This document shows, in pieces, positions 17,805 through 25,555 of a stretch of DNA of 42,413 nucleotides. A program made the position numbers and the translations under genes. The DNA comes from CAZIUL01 sp964542475. GTDB lineage: Bacteria; Planctomycetota; B15-G4; CAYZWU01. Position 1 is the stretch's first letter. Each line of letters opens with the position of its first letter. The notes under the pieces were generated by a model that was given only the letters and a program-made list of their open reading frames with translations, had not been told where the DNA came from and searched no databases. The stretch is taken from contig CAZIUL010000036.1 in NCBI GenBank assembly GCA_964542475.1, forward strand, positions 1 to 42,413, given 5' to 3'.

Positions 17805-17961
17805 TAACCCGCATATTTCATCCTTATCTGCTGCGGCCGTCAAAGCAAATCATCGCTCAAACAGAAACTAAATACACACAGTCCTACAGTCTCCTGGCAT
17901 GAAACGCAGCATGAGCGCAGGTTACGGTGCCGAAGCAGGAGAGGATGAAATATGCGGATTA
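17805..17961. repeat. Palindromic repeat, two-armed copy (E4/E5)
   Basis: The left arm starts TAA-CCCGCATATTTCATCC. The right arm, read on the minus strand, starts TAA-TCCGCATATTTCATCC. The outer 30 or so bases of the arms pair well. The inner left arm has diverged, while the inner right arm keeps family bases such as TCTCCTGGCATGAAACGCAG. Both ends are flanked by TA, consistent with a TA target duplication. It lies between the divergent symporter and asnA genes and supplies a spurious N-terminal extension to the symporter frame. Confidence 0.85.
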
Positions 17962-17981
17962 GGATTCTCTCATAAATGTGG

Positions 17982-18010
17982 TTGTCTTTTGCCATCCCCT
18001 GTAGTAAATT
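17982..18010 (+). promoter_or_regulatory. Possible sigma-70 promoter for asnA
   Basis: TTGTCT and TAAATT are separated by 17 bases, each matching four of six consensus positions, about 70 bases before the asnA ATG and just outside repeat E4/E5. Weak on sequence alone. Confidence 0.25.
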
Positions 18011-18080
18011 GGCGGGTTTCTTTTGCAGCACAAACAACAGTTCCTTTATTAACAGTTTAATAGCGATATGGAGAAACAAC

Positions 18081-19214
18081 ATGGCAGAAAACGCTGACAA
18101 GAAAGCTGATCTGGCCGGTCCGGGCATCAGCACTTACCCTGAGATTGAAAAGATCCTACCCAGCGACTACGAGCCGATCCTGGCTCCCATGGAAAGGATG
18201 AAGGCGCTCTATATGGCCAAGGACTACATCGAAAAGAACCTCGGCAAAGAGCTCAACCTGCAGATGGTCCAGGTGCCCCTGATCGTGAGCAAGGAGAGCG
18301 GTGTAAACGACATGCTCGACCGAGACGGCTCCCGCACGCCCGTGGAGTTCCCTTGCGGGCTGGGGCTGGAAAAAAGGATCGAGGCACAGGTGGTGCAGGC
18401 TGCAACCAAGTGGAAACGTCCAGCCTTGAAACTCTTCGGCTGCAAGGTCGGCGAGGGGATCAACACGGACATGCGCGCGGTGCGCAAGGACTACTTCCTG
18501 GATCACGACCACTCGTCCTACGTTGACCAGTGGGACTGGGAAAAGGTCATAACGGCGGACCAGCGCAACCTCGATTATCTCACGGACGTTGTCAAGAAGA
18601 TCTGGAAGGTCATCTACGGAGCGGGCCAGATGATCCGCGAAGAGTTCCCAAAACTTAAAACCGACAAGTTCCCGGACTTCCCCGAGGAGCTCACATTCAT
18701 CCACGCCGAGGAGCTCCTGGAAATGTATCCGGACCTGCCGCGCAAGCAGCGCGAGACAAGGATCCTGCAGGAGTATCCCGCGGTATTCATCTACGGCATC
18801 GGCTGGCCGCTCAAGGACGGCTACCCGCACGAGATGCGTGCCGCTGACTACGACGACTGGATAACGGAAACAACCTCCAAGAAGGGCGAGCCGGTACACG
18901 GCCTGAACGGCGACATCCTGGTCTGGAACCCGATTACAAAGCGTCGCCACGAGCTGACATCCATGGGCATCCGCGTCACCAAGGAAACCCTCGTCAAGCA
19001 GATGGAGATGGCGGGCCTCCAGGAAGACCTGAAGCTTCCCTACCACCAGGCGATCCTGAACGACGAGATCCCGCTCAGCATCGGCGGCGGCATCGGCCAG
19101 TCCCGGACCTACATGTACCTGCTGCGCACGGCACACCTCGGCGAGGTGAGCGTCACGGTGTGGCCCAAGGCTCTCAAAGATATATGCGCCAAGAAAAACA
19201 TCCGAGTTCTCTAG
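18081..19214 (+). CDS. asnA: Aspartate-ammonia ligase (asparagine synthetase A)
   Basis: Makes asparagine from aspartate, ammonia and ATP (class II aminoacyl-tRNA-synthetase-like fold, cytosolic). The 377-residue product shows the family's QVPLIVSKESGVNDMLDRDG, TPVEFPCGLGLEKRIEAQVV, LKLFGCKVGEGINTDMRAVR, SSYVDQWDWEKVI, and the C-terminal motif-3 block IGGGIGQSRTYMYLLRTAHL. The start at 18081 has GGAG eight bases upstream; the frame is open further upstream but without homology. It is somewhat longer than E. coli AsnA (330), mainly at the N-terminus and internally. It stands alone between a divergent transporter and a convergent SbcC-like gene, and ends in a strong hairpin. Confidence 0.96.
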   Translation: MAENADKKADLAGPGISTYPEIEKILPSDYEPILAPMERMKALYMAKDYIEKNLGKELNLQMVQVPLIVSKESGVNDMLDRDGSRTPVEFPCGLGLEKRIEAQVVQAATKWKRPALKLFGCKVGEGINTDMRAVRKDYFLDHDHSSYVDQWDWEKVITADQRNLDYLTDVVKKIWKVIYGAGQMIREEFPKLKTDKFPDFPEELTFIHAEELLEMYPDLPRKQRETRILQEYPAVFIYGIGWPLKDGYPHEMRAADYDDWITETTSKKGEPVHGLNGDILVWNPITKRRHELTSMGIRVTKETLVKQMEMAGLQEDLKLPYHQAILNDEIPLSIGGGIGQSRTYMYLLRTAHLGEVSVTVWPKALKDICAKKNIRVL

Positions 19215-19251
19215 TAGCGGATGAGCCGCTTGGCAAGCTTTATGATTCGAA

Positions 19252-19290
19252 AAGGACGCCGCCCCGGTTTCGACCTCGGGCGGCGTCCTT
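19252..19290. terminator. Strong bidirectional hairpin between asnA and the SbcC-like gene
   Basis: AAGGACGCCGCCC (19252-19264) and GGGCGGCGTCCTT (19278-19290) form a perfect 13-base-pair stem with a 13-base loop, between two convergent genes (stops at 19214 and 19317). On the minus strand the stem is followed by TTTTCG. It is a likely terminator for both directions. Confidence 0.75.
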
Positions 19291-19316
19291 CATTGTTCAA
19301 CCCACCATGACCGTAT

Positions 19317-22022
19317 CTAGGTACCATCCCCCTCTTCGATCACGAGCCGGGATACATTTTTCATTCCGCGGTAAAATCGGCCGTGGCATGTCAGGAGAAC
19401 GATCTGTAGCCGGCCGGCGTTTTCTTCCAGCAGGTTCAAGAACCGGTCGATCCGTTTTGTGTCGGTGTTGACAAGCGCATCGTCCAGTACCAATAGCTGT
19501 TTTTCCCGCTCGGCCAGGTGCCGCGCCAGGGCCAGGCGCACGGCAAGGTAGAGCTGTTCCCGCGCGCCCGCGGAAAGCGTGCTCAGCTCGCGCCCTTCAC
19601 CATGAGAACGGAAACCGGTGAGTGCCAGCCCTTCACCAAAGGCTGTTTCCCGGCTGTCATCCGAGGTTACTCTTCGCCAGAGCCTGGATGTTTCATGTTC
19701 GAGCGGACGGACAATGGACCGGTTCAAGCGTTCCTTACGGATATGCATGAGGCTGTTCAGCAGGCCCACTGCGCGCGCGCGGGTGCGCTCTCTTCTCAAG
19801 GAGTTTCTTTCCAGTTCAAGACGCTCTTCAAGAGCTGCCAGCCTGGAGTACAGCCCCTTGGCGCCCTGATCCTCGAGCAGCCGCCTGGTTCCGGCGATCT
19901 TCTTTTCGAATTGGCGAATGTCCGCAACCACAGCATCGCAGGCCGCTTTTTTCCGGGATAGTCCGCTGTCCGGATCATCATCCCCGCGTGGAAGCAGGCC
20001 CAGCAGCTCCTTTTCCTTTGCTTTTGCCGCGTCGCGCTCACGCCGGGCCCCCTCGTACTGCGCCCGCAGCTCCTTCTCTTCTCCGTAACGCTGCAGAATT
20101 TCGGCCTTTGTCTGCTCAGCTGCCTTCAGCTCCGCTTCCATACCGGTCACCCTGGCGGAGAGGACTCCTTGTTTTTTCCGGTTTTCGTCGATCTCCCCCC
20201 TGTGCTTCTCGATCATCTCCGCATTTTCGTCGACCTCCAGTGAAAGCCTCTCGACTTCCTCGTCCTCATTGCCCGCGTCAGGCTCCATCAAGGAATCAGC
20301 CGTTGCCGGATCTATTCCAAGCTCGTGGGCAAGCGCCTTGATCCGCCGTTCGATCGAAGCGCTCTCTTCTCTCAAAGCGGTGGTATCGCCCGCTGAACCG
20401 AGAAGCTCCTTCTTCAGCTTCCCCACGCTTAAAAGCTGCTGTTCCTTTTCCTTGCGCTCGGCTGCCATCTCCACCATCGATCCGGAGTCCGCGGCACCGT
20501 ATTTATCCAGAACCTTTTGCAGGTCGGCTTTTTTCGCTGTTTTCTCCTCATGCAGCTTCTTTGCGTCGCCTGCCCCGGATTCGATGTTTAGCGCACCCAC
20601 GCCAATGATTTCCAGCTTCATGCGGTCCAGCGTAAAAAACTCCGCGGGATCGCTGTTCGACGCGATCCTTGTGTCGGCGCCTTCCGATCCCTCGCAGCGG
20701 ATCTCCCTCTCCGGGTCCATCTCGGCTTTAACCCGGACTCCGGAGGCTTTCACGCGGGTTTCCAGGTCACGGATCTTGATCACGAGCCTGCCCGCCTTTT
20801 TCAGATCAGCCGCGCTGACACCCGGAACCTTGTCCCGCTCCTTTTTCAGGCCGGCAATCTCTGATTCGATCTTTTCCACGCTCTTGAGCAGGTCATTGGT
20901 GGAGTCTCGCTGTTTTGCCGACGACCATAGCTCTTTTTTCAGGTTCAGCTCTCTTTGCAGTTTAAGAGCCTTGTGGTGCCGCCCAGCCAGCTCCTTGCGT
21001 TCGGCTGACAGCCCCTCGAGCCTCTTTTCCGCCTCCTCGCCCACAGCTTCGAGCTGCTGAAGCTCCCCCTTGCACTTGGCCAGGTTTTCATCGAGTTTTT
21101 TACACTGTTTACACTTTGTCCGATGAATATCGCTGTCCTGGTCAATCCTGACGAAAAGCTGCTTTTTCGTTTCCAGCTCAGCCTGCGCTGTCTCGACCTT
21201 CTGCTTGAGCGCCTTCACCTCGTCAGCCTTTTTTGAGAGCTCGTTCATGGATGATTCGTGTTCTTCACGCTCCTCTTCCAGACGCCTGAGCTGCTCTTCA
21301 TCCTCGCCAAGCTCTTCCGAGTACCGTTCGGTGTTTTTCAAGGCTTCCCGCACATCGCGCTTTTCCCCCTCGGTCCGGGTCACCTGCTCGGTCAGGTGTT
21401 TGAGGTCCGTGTTCTTCCGGGCGTTGCCTCTAGAATCGAAAACCTTGGAGTGGTCCGCGAGGATCTTTTCCAGCACTCGCGATTCAACAGGATCGATGGA
21501 CATGCTTCCAAGCAACGGACGAACAACAGATACCACTGCACGGCCTGGAACAGGGGTATCCAGGGCTTCCTTTCCCTGCGGGCACCACAAGAGCCTCGCC
21601 ATTCCCCGGTGCTCGGGTTTTGCAGCTCCGCGGCCGGGCTTTTCCCCCATGAGAACGCCCCGCACGAACTCGTCCGCACGGTCGCTGTCGAGCTTGGGTT
21701 CGAACCGCGAGCCTGTCCACTCCTCCAGCAAGCACGCGCTGTTGCGTACGAAGCTCTTCTTGAGCCTGTACCGTCCTTCTGATGTTTCGAACTCCACTTC
21801 AACGGAAGGGCTAAGATCTGTGTCCCACGGCACCAGGCTCTTGATCTCCTGGGCAGTGCTGGAGTACGGCGTGAAAAAGGCGTGATGCAGCGCTATGAAC
21901 AGCGTGCTCTTGCCGGTTTCGTTCGGCAGATCCAGGAGGTTGACCCCTTCCGAGAATCCGCTCACGCTTACGGTTGAGCGAAACATCCCGAAATGCGCGG
22001 CTTTCAACGCTGTCAGTATCAT
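19317..22022 (-). CDS. SbcC/Rad50-like coiled-coil ATPase (YhaN-type AAA protein)
   Basis: A 901-residue SMC-like ATPase, presumably the DNA-end-processing partner of the adjacent SbcD-like nuclease. The N-terminal ATPase half has the P-loop DLPNETGKST (residues 31-40), where the usual first glycine of GPNEAGKST is leucine. Coiled coils span about 205-415 and 485-790. Between them is a beta-rich non-coil insert (about 417-485, including RIASNSDPAEFFTLDRMKLE) that could act as a hinge. A CKQC motif sits near residue 303, off the coil centre. The C-terminal half has LSAGAREQLYLAVRLALARH (signature) and QLLVLDDALVNTD (Walker B). Overlaps the SbcD-like gene by ATGA, so co-expressed. The distal stop faces the asnA hairpin. 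Confidence 0.88.
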   Translation of the reverse strand: MILTALKAAHFGMFRSTVSVSGFSEGVNLLDLPNETGKSTLFIALHHAFFTPYSSTAQEIKSLVPWDTDLSPSVEVEFETSEGRYRLKKSFVRNSACLLEEWTGSRFEPKLDSDRADEFVRGVLMGEKPGRGAAKPEHRGMARLLWCPQGKEALDTPVPGRAVVSVVRPLLGSMSIDPVESRVLEKILADHSKVFDSRGNARKNTDLKHLTEQVTRTEGEKRDVREALKNTERYSEELGEDEEQLRRLEEEREEHESSMNELSKKADEVKALKQKVETAQAELETKKQLFVRIDQDSDIHRTKCKQCKKLDENLAKCKGELQQLEAVGEEAEKRLEGLSAERKELAGRHHKALKLQRELNLKKELWSSAKQRDSTNDLLKSVEKIESEIAGLKKERDKVPGVSAADLKKAGRLVIKIRDLETRVKASGVRVKAEMDPEREIRCEGSEGADTRIASNSDPAEFFTLDRMKLEIIGVGALNIESGAGDAKKLHEEKTAKKADLQKVLDKYGAADSGSMVEMAAERKEKEQQLLSVGKLKKELLGSAGDTTALREESASIERRIKALAHELGIDPATADSLMEPDAGNEDEEVERLSLEVDENAEMIEKHRGEIDENRKKQGVLSARVTGMEAELKAAEQTKAEILQRYGEEKELRAQYEGARRERDAAKAKEKELLGLLPRGDDDPDSGLSRKKAACDAVVADIRQFEKKIAGTRRLLEDQGAKGLYSRLAALEERLELERNSLRRERTRARAVGLLNSLMHIRKERLNRSIVRPLEHETSRLWRRVTSDDSRETAFGEGLALTGFRSHGEGRELSTLSAGAREQLYLAVRLALARHLAEREKQLLVLDDALVNTDTKRIDRFLNLLEENAGRLQIVLLTCHGRFYRGMKNVSRLVIEEGDGT

Positions 22023-23215
22023 GCGGTCCCCTCCCCGAGAGCCTCGCCGAGAAGGTGGATCGCTTCCTTCACTGTTGACGGATCGTTTTTCGCCTTTTCC
22101 AGCAGCTCCCTCAGCTCATCGCCTGGCAGCAGCTCCACGCCTTCCGGAACCGTTACGTCGAGCGAGGGATCGGCCATGAGCAGCAGGGCTGACAGGTCCG
22201 CGAGAAGAGATCGGATCAAGGGGTGTTCCCCGGCCTGCTTCTCCAGCAGGCCGTCCGTTGGCAGGGGAAGCAGCTCGTGCTCCTGCAGGTCCACGTAAAG
22301 GACGCGGGCTTTCAGCCAGTCGCGCAGATCCCTGATGCGGGCAACAGCCTCGACAGGCGCCCTGCCCACCGGTTTCAGCCGTAAAAGAGTGCGGCTAGGA
22401 TCATCCAGCGCTTCGGTTTCATCTTTCACCCGGCGGACAGCGCTTTCCACTCCGTCATCAAAAGGCATCTCGCGCATGCGCCAGCACAGAGAGCCCACAC
22501 TCAGCTTTTCAAGGTCCGGCACAGCGCCTTTTTCCCGGACCGTAACAAGCACGGCATTCCCGCTGTCTTTCTCATCGAACGCTGTCGGCTCAGGGCTGCC
22601 GGAATAGACGGTGCGGTCATCGTGTCGGTAAAAGGAGTGCCAATGCCCGAGCGCAAGATAGTCAAGATCCGCTGTCCGGGCAGCTTCCAGAGGGATAGGA
22701 AAATCATCGGGCTTGTGCTTGCCCTCGATCATCAACGAGCCGTGTGCAACTCCAATGCGGATGCAACCGCTGCTGCCCCTGTCTTTCATGCACGCGGTGG
22801 GATCGGCCCCTGATTTTCGCTGCATCGCCGGCGAGGGCAGGATAACAGCGCCCTGCTTTTCGATCGGGTCGCTGCTCATGATGACATGAACGTTGACGGG
22901 ACAGGAGTTCCTGAACGGAAGGCTCTCGTAAACCGAACCGGGGGATAGAAAATCGTGGTTGCCCGGCAGCAAGTACACGTCGCAGGCGTAACCCCCGAGG
23001 AGCACAAGCAGCTCATGAACAATGCCTGAATCGACCTGGCTGTTCTCGAACACGTCGCCCGCAACGATGACAAAATCCGCGTCCCTGTCCGAAGCAGCCT
23101 TGCCGATCCGCTCGACAACATCCAGCCGGGCCTGCCTGATGCTGTCAGCCGCATCAGGAACATGCGCGGCCCGCATGCCGATTTGCCAATCCGCCGTGTG
23201 AATAAATCGGATCAT
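22019..23215 (-). CDS. SbcD/Mre11-like metallophosphoesterase (DNA exonuclease)
   Basis: A 398-residue calcineurin-like nuclease. Motifs: HTADWQIG (residues 6-13), where the usual DxH histidine is glutamine; VIVAGDVFENSQV; LPGNHDF; GVAHGSLM; LALGHWHSFY with GSPEPTAFDE just after. The C-terminal 150 residues would be the capping and SbcC-binding part. Together with the coupled ATPase it should form an Mre11-Rad50-type complex trimming DNA ends or hairpins. I have seen DWQ-type first motifs in bacterial YhaO-like members, so activity is probably retained. No clear ribosome site precedes ATG 23215. A palindrome-processing complex close to large palindromic repeats is a suggestive but unproven coincidence. 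Confidence 0.9.
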   Translation of the reverse strand: MIRFIHTADWQIGMRAAHVPDAADSIRQARLDVVERIGKAASDRDADFVIVAGDVFENSQVDSGIVHELLVLLGGYACDVYLLPGNHDFLSPGSVYESLPFRNSCPVNVHVIMSSDPIEKQGAVILPSPAMQRKSGADPTACMKDRGSSGCIRIGVAHGSLMIEGKHKPDDFPIPLEAARTADLDYLALGHWHSFYRHDDRTVYSGSPEPTAFDEKDSGNAVLVTVREKGAVPDLEKLSVGSLCWRMREMPFDDGVESAVRRVKDETEALDDPSRTLLRLKPVGRAPVEAVARIRDLRDWLKARVLYVDLQEHELLPLPTDGLLEKQAGEHPLIRSLLADLSALLLMADPSLDVTVPEGVELLPGDELRELLEKAKNDPSTVKEAIHLLGEALGEGTA

Positions 23216-23544
23216 GGCCGCATTATATCGCTATACCTTGCCCGAAGAAATAGAGGGATAGACAACTTATTTCCCTCTACGGGACAATCAACACATTGAC
23301 CGGGTTCGACACAAAGTCCCAGGGCTGGCTCATGAGCACATAAGCAAACTCGTACACGCGTCCCAGTTGATGGGCAGAACAGCATTGCCCCCGGGCATCT
23401 GAACGCCAATGTCATCGGTTCCCATGGACGGACGCGAGTCGCCGTCCAGGTCGTGTTCCGGAGCACCATTCTATAGACTTATCGATGATATGCTCTTCGA
23501 TCAGCTCTAATACATCCTGCTTTTTCGACCGGGATTTATTCTTC
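23216..23544. other. Decayed intergenic stretch
   Basis: This gap holds the LPGG-module remnant (23277-23470). It also has a short minus-strand open stretch just inside the repeat border, reading KNKSRSKKQDVLELIEEHII (about 23480-23543), which has coding-like composition but matches nothing I recognise. No promoter or terminator is evident. Confidence 0.4.
23277..23470 (-). pseudogene. Remnant of a secreted protein's C-terminal LPGG module
   Basis: On the minus strand one frame reads EHDLDGDSRPSMGTDDIGV then QMPGGNAVLPINWD. Another frame reads VYEFAYVLMSQPWDFVSNPV then NVLIVP and a TAG stop (23277-23279). The two pieces are the beginning and end of the module found complete in the genes at 3142 (LPGGEVLPINWD ... 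QPFDFVSNPVEV) and 30682 (LPGGYATLPINWD ... GPWDYASNGLNVEIIP). The roughly 60 residues in between are missing and the frame is shifted, so this is a deletion-damaged gene end. Confidence 0.82.
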
Positions 23545-23723
23545 TAGCCCGCTTATTTCATACTCTTCGTCGCGAGGTAGCTGTAAACTGTGATGTGGCA
23601 AGGCGCATGTCAGGAGACGACCGCAGGCCTGTTCTTACAGGTTGAGGATCGTCTCCTGGCATGAAACGCAGCCACAGTGCAGTTTACGGTGCCGCAGCAG
23701 AAGTGGATGAAATATGCGGGCTA
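23545..23723. repeat. Complete palindromic repeat element (copy E6/E7)
   Basis: The best-preserved copy. The left arm (23545-23620) and right arm (23649-23723) are near-perfect inverted repeats of 76 and 75 bases. Both begin TAGCCCGC(A/T)TATTTCAT and end CAGGAGACGA at the centre, and share GTAAACTG in the middle. The 28-base centre contains a small CCTG/CAGG hairpin. The arms belong to two sub-types (TACTCTTCGTCGC versus CCACTTCTGCTGC). Ends are TA-flanked on both sides. The right-hand TAG is the stop codon of the sulfatase gene. As RNA it would be a very stable hairpin of about 180 nucleotides. Confidence 0.92.
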
Positions 23724-25172
23724 GATCTCAGCTGACGCTGGATCGATATAAGCTGTGACTTCCTGGCGCCACTGCTCCAGTTTTTTCAGCATTTTCGCAG
23801 CTCTTTCCGGCTCGACAAGAGAAAGGTCTTCTTGCTCACCTAGGTCTTTGGCAATATCAAATAATTCGACTTTGGCTTTGTCATACCATTGTATTAGTTT
23901 ATAATCGCCATCGCGGATTACGCTGCAATTAAAATCGCCGGTACTGTAAGGCCTTGAATTAGGCGAATGCCAAAATACAGCCTTGCGAGCAGGCATTTTC
24001 AGGCCTTTGACCGCATCAGCGAAGCTTTCGCCATCAATATGCTGCTTTGGCTTCAATGGCAAACCCAACAATTCCAGAATCGTCGGATAATAATCCGTAC
24101 CGGTTAAAACTCTATCACAAGTCGTTTCTGTTTTGGCTATTCCCGGAGCCTTCACAATACAAGGCACCCGAATCCCGCCTTCATAACACCAGCCCTTACC
24201 AGCTCTCAGTGGATAATTCGATGTCGCTAAAGGCCGATTGTTATGCCCGCGAGTTGACAAACCGCCATGGTCCGAAGTAAACACCACAATCGTTTTGTCT
24301 TCCAGATCAAGCTCTTTTATTGTTTTTGTAACACGAGCTAAGCTGTCATCAACACTTTGAACCATCGCAGCATAAATATCATTATCCTGAATCACCTTGG
24401 TTTGGCCGGCGCCTTCTTTGATATACTCCGGATTATCTGATATTGGCCTTTTAGCAAGCTTGTCACGATATTTTATTGCGTATTCTTCCTTGCCCTGCAA
24501 AGGAGTATGCACCGCATAATGCGATAAAAACACAAAGAAAGGCTCCGCCTTATTAGCTCGAATAAACTTCACCGTCTCGTCAGTTAAACGGTCGGTTAAA
24601 TATTCGCCATACGGGGCGTCTTCCAAATCAGGAATCAATTCAGCCCGCCTGCCTTTTTCATAATCTTTATAAGGCGCGAAATGCGAACCTGGCGCCCCCA
24701 AATGACAGCCTGCGACATTAACATCATAGCCCTGATCATCTGGAAAAGCCCCTTTTTTGCCCAGATGCCATTTGCCTGCAAAGAAAGTTTTATATCCACT
24801 TTGCTTCAATGCCTCGGCTATCGTAACCTGATCTAACTTCATATCGTCGCCATTGCGTTTGCCGGTTCGGGCAGGGTATCTTCCGGCCTGCATAGCAAAC
24901 CGCGAAGGCACACAACGTGGATGAGCCGCATAAGCCTGAGTAAAACGCACACCTTCGCCAGCGAGTTTGTCGATCGCGGGCGTTTCATAGAATTTGCTGC
25001 CATAGCATGACAAATCCATCCAGCCCAGATCATCGGTCAGAAAAAACACAACATTCAGCTTTTCCTTTGGCTTTATTGCTTCAGCCAATATCTTGCACGA
25101 GCCAAAACTCGTCACATATACAGCACCGCCTAAAGCGGAGAGAAAATCTCTTCTGTTGATGTTTTTATTCAT
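23721..25172 (-). CDS. Type I sulfatase (arylsulfatase family), exported
   Basis: A 483-residue formylglycine-dependent sulfatase removing sulfate esters, probably from polysaccharides. The N-terminus has a twin-arginine-like leader (MNKNINRRDFLSALGGAVYV) with a Cys at residue 26. The metal-binding FFLTDDLGWMD follows. The modification motif is C87-V-P-S-R91 (in PRCVPSRFAMQAGRYPARTG), so Cys87 should become formylglycine. KTFFAGKWHLGKKGAFP and VVFTSDHGG follow in family order. Base composition is very unlike the neighbours: two hand-counted 60-base lines (24301 and 24481) are 37% and 40% G+C against roughly 60% around. No Shine-Dalgarno site is seen. The gene lies in an AT-rich island bounded by repeats E7 and E8, so recent acquisition is likely. 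Confidence 0.93.
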   Translation of the reverse strand: MNKNINRRDFLSALGGAVYVTSFGSCKILAEAIKPKEKLNVVFFLTDDLGWMDLSCYGSKFYETPAIDKLAGEGVRFTQAYAAHPRCVPSRFAMQAGRYPARTGKRNGDDMKLDQVTIAEALKQSGYKTFFAGKWHLGKKGAFPDDQGYDVNVAGCHLGAPGSHFAPYKDYEKGRRAELIPDLEDAPYGEYLTDRLTDETVKFIRANKAEPFFVFLSHYAVHTPLQGKEEYAIKYRDKLAKRPISDNPEYIKEGAGQTKVIQDNDIYAAMVQSVDDSLARVTKTIKELDLEDKTIVVFTSDHGGLSTRGHNNRPLATSNYPLRAGKGWCYEGGIRVPCIVKAPGIAKTETTCDRVLTGTDYYPTILELLGLPLKPKQHIDGESFADAVKGLKMPARKAVFWHSPNSRPYSTGDFNCSVIRDGDYKLIQWYDKAKVELFDIAKDLGEQEDLSLVEPERAAKMLKKLEQWRQEVTAYIDPASAEI

Positions 25173-25243
25173 TGTTCGCTGCTATTTTTATTCAAGGGAT
25201 CATAATAACTTCCACCGTATCCGAGACAGATTTCCATGGTGTA

Positions 25244-25384
25244 TCAAGATCTTTTCTTGTTACCGATAATGGTACCAATGAAAAGACTCGAAAACCATAA
25301 TACCAGAAAGATGATAAAATGAAGATTAGTGAACTCAAAACGGGTTAAATAGACAAAACTGATAAATAAAACAACAAAGATCAC
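25244..25384 (-). pseudogene. 3' fragment of an AT-rich membrane-protein gene
   Basis: The minus-strand frame reads LVIFVVLFISFVYLTRFEFT then NLHFIIFLVLWFSSLFIGTI and ends IGNKKRS at a TGA. It encodes two hydrophobic helices and a basic end, typical of the C-terminus of a small membrane protein. Its low G+C matches the sulfatase, and it is cut off sharply at repeat E8. It probably came with the sulfatase and lost its 5' part at the repeat. It has no start codon outside repeat-derived sequence. Confidence 0.45.
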
Positions 25385-25420
25385 TAGCCCGCTTATTTCA
25401 TACTCTTCGTCGCCAGGTAT
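25385..25420 (+). repeat. Palindromic repeat arm (copy E8)
   Basis: TAG, then CCCGCTTATTTCATACTC and TTCGTCGCCAGGTA. It is identical to the left arm of the full copy over its first 30 or so bases, then fades. The TAG side faces the AT-rich sulfatase island, making this the island's right border. No second arm is visible. Confidence 0.82.
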
Positions 25421-25555
25421 TGCTGTTGAATTGAAACTGCCGGAAGGGTGGATCGTGAGCTTGCCGACCAGCGCGTCCCGGCCAATGGAGAAACAACCGC
25501 TACTGACGACAGGGACCGCATCATAGGTAACCATCGACACGATCATGCTCTCCGG

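Larger units (their letters stand above)
25173..25555. other. Gene-poor junction: AT-rich side, repeat E8, GC-rich side
   Basis: 25173-25384 is AT-rich like the sulfatase and holds its upstream region plus a membrane-protein fragment. 25385-25420 is repeat E8. 25421-25555 returns to the local G+C content. A minus-strand frame runs across all three (25244-25546) only because the repeat happens to be open in that frame; its GC-rich part (MIVSMVTYDAVPVVSSGCFS ...) matches nothing I know. Confidence 0.5.

Noticed and set aside
21099..21122. CKQC as a Rad50 zinc hook
   Set aside because: It lies near residue 303, far from the coil centre, and lacks the CPxC proline; the central insert is a better hinge candidate.
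4981..25420. Integron attC sites as explanation for the stop-codon-linked repeats
   Set aside because: No RYYYAAC/GTTRRRY core pairs are visible and genes lie on both strands with no integron integrase in the window; kept only as a loose functional analogy.
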